Origin: Oscillospiraceae bacterium
Lineage (GTDB): Bacteria; Bacillota; Clostridia; Oscillospirales; Oscillospiraceae
Direction: 5' to 3'
Length of the DNA: 63,190 nucleotides
Assembly: GCA_902789745.1 (NCBI GenBank)
Contig: CADAPH010000010.1
Span: 1-63,190, forward strand
The notes beneath the pieces are model-generated. The model ran no database searches, was not told the origin of the DNA, and worked only from the letters and a program-made list of their open reading frames with translations. The number at the start of each line of letters is the position of its first letter. Positions within the stretch are counted from its first letter, which is position 1. The position numbers were made by a program, and so were the translations under genes. Of the stretch, positions 58,544-63,190 are shown piece by piece.

Positions 58544-59425
58544 TTATTTCTGAAATCTGCTCAAAAAATCGCGGACCTTGTTAAAAAAGTCGCTGGCGGA
58601 GTCCAAAAACTGCTTTACCGATTCCGCGTAGAACGCGATCTTGTCTTTTGCGTCGGACATCTTTTGCAGCGTCCCCTGCACATCCTCCACCTTCTGCTTG
58701 AGCTGGTCGGGATTCAGCCCTTCGAGAGAGCGGCAGAGTGAAATAAGCTGTTTGATCTGCGTTTCTGTCAGCCGAACGTTGTAGCGGCCAGCAATATCAA
58801 TGATAACCCCGCGTATCTCCTCGTCGCTCATATATTTGGTCTGATCGAGCATCAGCTTGAGCTCTCCCACGATGGAGGTGGAATCCATGCTGCCGATCTG
58901 CTGGGCGAGGTCGCCGGTGACGGTGAGCTCCTGCGTGCCCACGAGCTTTGCCGTATCGTCCAGGCTGGTGCCGGTCATATCCTCATACGCCTTGTAGACG
59001 CCCGCAAGCGCGGCCGTGCCGCTGACCTCAAAGGGGGCGGATACCAGGATGCGGGCATCCGTAATGCCCGCGGTGGCAAGGGCGTTGACATACATATCCC
59101 CGGTGCACCAGGTGACGTTGTTCGTAAAAACGGACATGCCGCTGTCGGGCGGCAGAAGCTCAACGTACACGCAGGAGATCGAGCGTGTGCCGATCATCCG
59201 GTCATCCACAAAGCCCTCCAGATAGCGCCGCTCCTCGGCGTTGGTGAGGGTAAGCTCAATGACGTCGCCGCGCCTCATGCCGAAGCTTGCATAAACCATG
59301 TCCACCTGCATCGGATTCAGATCCGCACCGATCACCGTTCTGCTCTGGTTGATCGCCCATGCGGGGGCAGAAAGGGTCAGCAGCAGAATCGTGCATAATA
59401 AGATACTGATGGTTCTTTTCTTCAT
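58544..59425 (-). CDS. DUF1002 secreted protein
   Basis: 293 aa with a signal peptide (ISILLCTILLLTLSAPAWA) and no lipobox. The body is the DUF1002 domain: TVIGADLNPMQVDMVYASFG, LTNAEERRYLEGFVDDRMIGTRSISCVYVE, NNVTWCTGDMYVNALATAG and VSAPFEVSGTAALAGVYKAYEDM. C-terminal part is helical. Extracellular, function unknown; common in Clostridia. GGGGAG site. Confidence 0.92.
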   Translation of the reverse strand: MKKRTISILLCTILLLTLSAPAWAINQSRTVIGADLNPMQVDMVYASFGMRRGDVIELTLTNAEERRYLEGFVDDRMIGTRSISCVYVELLPPDSGMSVFTNNVTWCTGDMYVNALATAGITDARILVSAPFEVSGTAALAGVYKAYEDMTGTSLDDTAKLVGTQELTVTGDLAQQIGSMDSTSIVGELKLMLDQTKYMSDEEIRGVIIDIAGRYNVRLTETQIKQLISLCRSLEGLNPDQLKQKVEDVQGTLQKMSDAKDKIAFYAESVKQFLDSASDFFNKVRDFLSRFQK

Positions 59426-59554
59426 ATAATCTCCCCTTTCGGACAGATATGGGACGGGATGAAAACAGAATTGTTCCCGCTCCTTTGGGCCGTGTATACG
59501 TTAGCACATCCCGCGTGAAAAGATATGAGCGCTTTGTAAATTTGCAGCTCAAGC

Positions 59555-60388
59555 TCAAAACCTTCTCGCGTAGCCGCAGCGCCGGCAGAGCTCCTCCACG
59601 GCGCGCCGATTGGAAAATCCGCCGCGTATGGCCTTTGCGCGCGGACTGTCCAAAATCTCGTCCAGTTCCTGCGTGAAGAGGTTTCCGAGCGGGATGTCGC
59701 CCTCATGATCAAGGCAGCAGGGTACGACCGTACCGTCGCACAAAACGCCGATCTGATCGCGCAGACCGTAGCAAAAGCAGTCCTCTCCCCTGTCCGCGGA
59801 TTTCAGATCGGGCCAGTCAAAGCGATCTCCCGGCTCCAGCCACAGGTTTTCGCGCAGCCGCCAGCCCTCGCGGCTCTGCTTCCACGGCTTCGGAAAGGCA
59901 GATTCCAGCCTGGCCTCGATCGCGGGGTTCAGCTTCTCAAGCCCGTTCCGGTTCCACAGCCGGAACTCGCAGCGTTTTCCCGCCGCGTTGGCCTGCTGGG
60001 CAAAAGCGATGCAGCCGTCCAGATAATCTGCCAGCTCTCCCCTTTCGTTTGCCTCAAAGGACTGGAGGGAGATGTTGACCTTGATAAGCGCCGGGCTTTT
60101 GCACAGGATTTCTCCCTTTTCCCGCAGGAGCGTGCCGTTGGTGGTAATCATGACCTTGAAGCCGAGTTCCCCCGCTGCTGCGAGAAACGCCGCCAGATCG
60201 GGGTGCAAAAGCGGCTCGCCCATCAGGTGAAAGTAGAGATATTCCGCATACGGGCGTATTTTCGCGGCCAGGATCGCAAACTCTTCCCGGCTCAGCATAC
60301 GCTTCTCCCGCTTTGTACCGGGACAGAAGGCACAGGCCAGATTGCAGATATTGGTGATTTCCAGATAGACCTTTTTCAGCATAGGCAT
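59555..60388 (-). CDS. Radical SAM/SPASM protein
   Basis: 277 aa. Radical-SAM cluster CNLACAFC (Cys15, 19, 22), SAM-binding HLMGEPLLHPDL, then MITTNGTLL. The C-terminal SPASM-type domain has CYGLRDQIGVLCDGTVVPCCLD and CRRCGYARRF, giving the extra cluster ligands. These enzymes often modify peptides or act as enzyme-maturases. No precursor peptide was seen next to it, so the substrate is open. No ribosome site is visible; a stable hairpin sits directly before the start. Confidence 0.9.
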   Translation of the reverse strand: MPMLKKVYLEITNICNLACAFCPGTKREKRMLSREEFAILAAKIRPYAEYLYFHLMGEPLLHPDLAAFLAAAGELGFKVMITTNGTLLREKGEILCKSPALIKVNISLQSFEANERGELADYLDGCIAFAQQANAAGKRCEFRLWNRNGLEKLNPAIEARLESAFPKPWKQSREGWRLRENLWLEPGDRFDWPDLKSADRGEDCFCYGLRDQIGVLCDGTVVPCCLDHEGDIPLGNLFTQELDEILDSPRAKAIRGGFSNRRAVEELCRRCGYARRF

Positions 60389-60397
60389 GATAAAGCT

Positions 60398-60432
60398 GTC
60401 ACGGCAGAGCTGCCTCCGCCGTGACGTTTTTT
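60398..60432. terminator. Hairpin between GH2 and radical SAM genes
   Basis: GTCACGGC (60398-60405) and GCCGTGAC (60418-60425) pair, with further pairing inside. The T-run (GTTTTTTTATTTT) follows on the plus strand, so as a terminator it points against both neighbouring minus-strand genes. Confidence 0.6.
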
Positions 60433-62126
60433 TATTTTATGACGGAAACGATTTCCTTCATCTTCTCGGGCTGTATTTTTACAACCCTGCGGTCATAGGT
60501 GACAAGACCGTTCAGCTCGTCCTCCACATCGCTCAACTGGGTGTACACCGCTGCGGCAAGCCCGTACTTTTTTGCCGGGGCGATCTCGTCCCGGTAAAGG
60601 GCCTTGAGCGCCTTCTCGAACGCCTCCGGCGTTTTGAACTTCTTATAGCCGAAATACCGTTCGCTAAAGCAGTGATCCTCCACCCGGTGGCTGTATCCGC
60701 CGAATTCACTGAGCAGCACGGCGCGTTCCTTTTCGTCCGGGCGGAAGATATAGCGCCTGAAATAGACGTGCAGGCTTCTCACCGATCCGACGCCCTGATC
60801 GTGCCAGCCGGAGGCGTGATCGACGGTGCGCGTGGGATCGATCGCGCGGATGAAGTCGTGGATCTTTGCCGCGTCGAACTGTCCCCAGCCCTCGTTGAAG
60901 GGCACCCACATGCAGATGCAGGGACAGTTGCAGAGATGCCGAACCATCTCCTCCAGCTCCCGCCGGAAGCTCTCCCGGCAGGCGGCGTCTTGCCTTGCAA
61001 ACAGCCTGTATTGATTGTCGCGCAGGCTCTTCCCCGTGATAAGCGGGGCCGAGACCACAAGCGGACAATAGTGTCCGCCGCCGCACGGCATATCCTGCCA
61101 GACGAGCATGCCCATTCGGTCGCAGTGATAGTAAAAACGCAGGGGCTCTACCTTCATATGCTTGCGCAGCATATTGAAGCCCATGTCCTTTGCCTTGCGG
61201 ATATCATAGACATAGGCCATATCCGAGGGCGCCGTATACAGCCCGTCCGGCCAGTAGCCCTGATCGAGCAGGCCGTTGTGAAAATACGGCTTGTTGTTCA
61301 GAAACAGCCGCGGCACGCCCACGGCGTCCTTTTCAACGGAGAATTTCCGCATCGCAAAATAGCTCTGCACGCGGTCTTCGCCAAAGCTGACGCTGAATTC
61401 GTAGAGCTTCGGGTTCTCCGGTGACCAGGCTTCAAAATCCGGCACCGGAATCCGCGCGGGCAGGACATAGTTCGCACCGGCAAAGTGAACGCTGCCTGTT
61501 CCCTTCCCGACCAGGTCGGCGCCGATCACGACCTCTCCCCTGTCGAAATCCGGCGTAATGCGCAGGGCCTTGATATACGCCGCCGGTACGGCCTCCAGCC
61601 ATACCGTCTGCCAGATCCCGCTCTGCGGGGTATACCAGATGCCGCCGCGTGTGCCGCTCTGTTTTCCGCGGCAGCGCTCGCCTTTATCCGTCTCGTCGTG
61701 TACCCGGACAAGGATCTCAAAGCGCTCGCCCGAGACCGCTTCGCTGATATCCGCCGAGAACGGCAGATAGCCCCCGCAGTGCGACAGCATGAGACGCCCG
61801 TCGATCCAGACGCTCGCCTCCTGATCCACGGCGCCGAAGTGCAGGAGCAGGCGTTTTCCGCGCATGGCGGGCGGTATGGTCACCTCGCGCCTGTACCAGA
61901 GGTACTCGGATGGCTTGAGTGTCCGTCCGACGCCGGAGAGCTCCGCCTCCGGAGAAAAGGGGACGATGATCTCCCCCTCAAAAGCATCGGGGCGGATGCC
62001 GTCCCGCGTGATCGCATAGTCCCAGGGGCCGTTCAGATTCAGCCAGCTGCCTCTCCGCATCTGCGGGCGCGGGTATTCCGGGAGCGGCCGTTTGGGATCA
62101 AGCCGCTCTCCCCAGGGTGTTTTCAT
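60432..62126 (-). CDS. Glycoside hydrolase family 2 protein
   Basis: 564 aa. N-terminal jelly-roll sugar-binding domain (RRGSWLNLNGPWDYAIT, YLWYRREVTIPP, LLHFGAVDQEASVWIDG), a short Ig-like domain and the barrel. Catalytic acid/base Glu412 (WVPFNEGWGQ) and nucleophile Glu474 (LLSEFGGY). No signal peptide, so intracellular. Beta-glucuronidase, -galactosidase or -mannosidase cannot be told apart by eye. It starts 9 bp after ybaB, in the dnaX-ybaB unit. Confidence 0.93.
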   Translation of the reverse strand: MKTPWGERLDPKRPLPEYPRPQMRRGSWLNLNGPWDYAITRDGIRPDAFEGEIIVPFSPEAELSGVGRTLKPSEYLWYRREVTIPPAMRGKRLLLHFGAVDQEASVWIDGRLMLSHCGGYLPFSADISEAVSGERFEILVRVHDETDKGERCRGKQSGTRGGIWYTPQSGIWQTVWLEAVPAAYIKALRITPDFDRGEVVIGADLVGKGTGSVHFAGANYVLPARIPVPDFEAWSPENPKLYEFSVSFGEDRVQSYFAMRKFSVEKDAVGVPRLFLNNKPYFHNGLLDQGYWPDGLYTAPSDMAYVYDIRKAKDMGFNMLRKHMKVEPLRFYYHCDRMGMLVWQDMPCGGGHYCPLVVSAPLITGKSLRDNQYRLFARQDAACRESFRRELEEMVRHLCNCPCICMWVPFNEGWGQFDAAKIHDFIRAIDPTRTVDHASGWHDQGVGSVRSLHVYFRRYIFRPDEKERAVLLSEFGGYSHRVEDHCFSERYFGYKKFKTPEAFEKALKALYRDEIAPAKKYGLAAAVYTQLSDVEDELNGLVTYDRRVVKIQPEKMKEIVSVIK

Positions 62127-62135
62127 GTCCTGTGA

Positions 62136-62489
62136 TCAGAACAGTCCGCCGAGACCGCCCAGCCCGCCGAGACCGCCCTGGAGCTTGGCCATGGCCTTGT
62201 TGGTCTCCTCATCGGCAAGCTGCATGGCGCCGTTGACCGCCGCGACGATCATATCCTGCAGCATGTCAACGTCGTCGGGATCCAGAACCTCGGGGTCGAT
62301 CGTAACGCTCTGAAGCTTGCGGGTGCCGACCATGGTCGCCTTGACTGCGCCGCCCCCGGCGGTAAATTCAAATTCCTTGCTCTCCAGCTCCTCCTGCATC
62401 TTCAGGAAATCCTGCTGCATCTTCTGGGCCTGTTTCATCATGTTCGCCTGGTTGCCGGGGAAGCCCCCGCGAAATCCGCCTTTCGCCAT
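62136..62489 (-). CDS. ybaB: YbaB/EbfC nucleoid-associated protein
   Basis: 117 aa from ATG 62489 with AGGAGGA upstream. NMMKQAQKMQQDFLKMQEEL, then GGGAVKATMVGTRKLQSVTIDPEVL and a final LQDMIVAAVNGAMQLADEE block; ends in Gly-rich LGGLGGLGGLF. Dimeric DNA-binding protein, conserved next to dnaX. 38 bp after dnaX. recR, the usual next gene, is not here. Confidence 0.95.
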   Translation of the reverse strand: MAKGGFRGGFPGNQANMMKQAQKMQQDFLKMQEELESKEFEFTAGGGAVKATMVGTRKLQSVTIDPEVLDPDDVDMLQDMIVAAVNGAMQLADEETNKAMAKLQGGLGGLGGLGGLF

Positions 62490-62527
62490 TTTCTGTTCCT
62501 CCTGATTGTGATTGTATATATTTCTTA

Positions 62528-63190
62528 TCAAACAAATCTGACTTCTTTGAAGGCCTTGAGATCTTCAAGGCTGCGCTTCGAGCTGCCGGGATCATCCGAC
62601 AATTCCGACAGCTGCGCGCGAACCTCGTGTCCTGCGAGCCTGCACGCCGTCTCCGAAAACTTTGCCAGCACTTCCTGACGGTTAAACCTCCCGTACAGGA
62701 ATCCGGGAACTACCTCCAGCCGCAGAAGAGATCCTTCCAGCGTACCGCGCACGCTTTTCTCATCGTCGAGCCTGGTGCTGATATCCTTGGGCAGAAGCGG
62801 CGCCGTTTGCGCGGCAATTTCCTTCCAGCTCACGCTGATGGCGCTGGCCTCTTCGGGCGGCGTCTCCGCCGGTTCCGACGTCTGCGCCGCCTCCACAGGC
62901 GGCGGAGCCGCTTCCGTCCGCGTTAACGCCGGCTCATAATCCATTGGGATGACCGCCGGCGGCTCATAAGACGCGGGCTCCGGGTATTCCTCCTCCGGCG
63001 GAGGCGGAAGCTCTTCCTCATACCGCGGCGAAGGAGCGGCATGAGCGGTTATCCCGTTCTTTATCTGTTCTTCCAGTCTCGATATTCTCGCCCGGAGAGC
63101 CGCAATACTGTCTTCCAGGGTGTTGTCGCAGAGGCTCACAAGACACAGCTCCGCCGTCGTTTTGGGTGTCGCCCCGGCGCGGATCCGTGT
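62528..63190 (-). CDS. dnaX: DNA polymerase III subunit gamma/tau, C-terminal part (cut by window edge)
   Basis: 221 codons, open to the right edge. The first residues in the window (TRIRAGATPKTTAELCLVSLCD) are the end of DnaX domain III. A coiled coil (DSIAALRARISRLEEQIKNG), a Pro/Glu-rich linker and a compact C-terminal domain (WKEIAAQTAPLLPKDISTRLDD, LEGSLLRLEVVPGFLYGRFN) follow, as in Clostridia tau. The ATPase part lies outside the window. Confidence 0.9.
   Translation of the reverse strand, partial: TRIRAGATPKTTAELCLVSLCDNTLEDSIAALRARISRLEEQIKNGITAHAAPSPRYEEELPPPPEEEYPEPASYEPPAVIPMDYEPALTRTEAAPPPVEAAQTSEPAETPPEEASAISVSWKEIAAQTAPLLPKDISTRLDDEKSVRGTLEGSLLRLEVVPGFLYGRFNRQEVLAKFSETACRLAGHEVRAQLSELSDDPGSSKRSLEDLKAFKEVRFV

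Noticed and set aside
59555-60388. RiPP biosynthesis cluster around the radical SAM/SPASM gene
   Set aside because: No precursor peptide, protease or transporter is found next to it; neighbours are DUF1002 and GH2.

Overview
The window is high-GC bacterial DNA, most likely the chromosome of a spore-forming Clostridia member (Bacillota), and probably an Oscillospiraceae-type gut anaerobe. The evidence is the sporulation set (SigH-type sigma factor, SpoIVA, CwlD-type amidase, BofA), a PPi-type phosphofructokinase, a YajC/YrzE-type membrane-protein pair, 2-hydroxyacyl-CoA dehydratase subunits, and families common in that group (DUF1002, DUF5052, DUF6873, DUF6291). The family assignment is an inference; no rRNA gene is present. 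Many intergenic regions carry near-consensus sigma-A promoters (TTGACA-like, 17 bp, TATAAT-like) and strong bidirectional terminators.

Layout. 1-0.9 kb: the start of an O6-alkylguanine methyltransferase gene and three tRNA genes (Val, Met, Glu). 1-4.7 kb: isocitrate dehydrogenase, then proline synthesis (proB-proA). 4.8-10.1 kb: accessory genes (LacI regulator, diguanylate cyclase, Pro/Thr-rich lipoprotein, BofA, Fic enzyme, phage-like DUF6291 protein). 10.2-17.8 kb: a topoisomerase IV-like parE/parC pair around a small zinc-ribbon membrane protein, then YitT, a lipoprotein with a catalytically dead-looking transglutaminase fold, and YebC. 17.8-20.1 kb: metA-metY, homoserine to homocysteine through the acetyl ester. 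20.2-23.9 kb: ferredoxin-like DUF362 protein, hydroxyacid dehydrogenase, a TetR gene with a clear self-operator, a frameshifted small membrane-protein gene and a minimal zincin. 23.9-31.4 kb: a two-subunit 2-hydroxyacyl-CoA dehydratase unit, a zinc-ribbon/Ig-like membrane protein, a GH3 glycosidase and a CyuA-type cysteine desulfidase.

31.6-41 kb: HD protein, queA-rfbA-rfbB-tgt-yajC (queuosine genes with dTDP-sugar genes between them), a xerD-type recombinase and ruvC-ruvA-ruvB. 41-48.3 kb: sigH, two small zinc/cysteine proteins, trmK-nif3, then spoIVA, cwlD, radA and DUF6873. 48.3-49.7 kb: a small mobile-looking island with a palindromic repeat, a tyrosine recombinase and a broken NUMOD4 homing-endonuclease gene. 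49.7-54.6 kb: a degenerate P-type ATPase, class II aldolase, PPi-phosphofructokinase and a papain-like protein. 54.6-63.2 kb, nearly all minus strand: tyrS, DUF5052 lipoprotein, a second diguanylate cyclase, DUF1002, radical SAM/SPASM, GH2, ybaB and the 3' part of dnaX.

The most interesting points are: a P-type ATPase homologue lacking nearly all catalytic motifs; spoIVA, whose apparent sigma-E promoter lies in the loop of a terminator hairpin that also contains its ribosome binding site; a complex palindromic element present in two inverted copies (29.9 and 58.3 kb), with related shorter elements at gene 3' ends; and a dehydratase pair with no activator gene nearby. I found no CRISPR array, rRNA gene or intact prophage.
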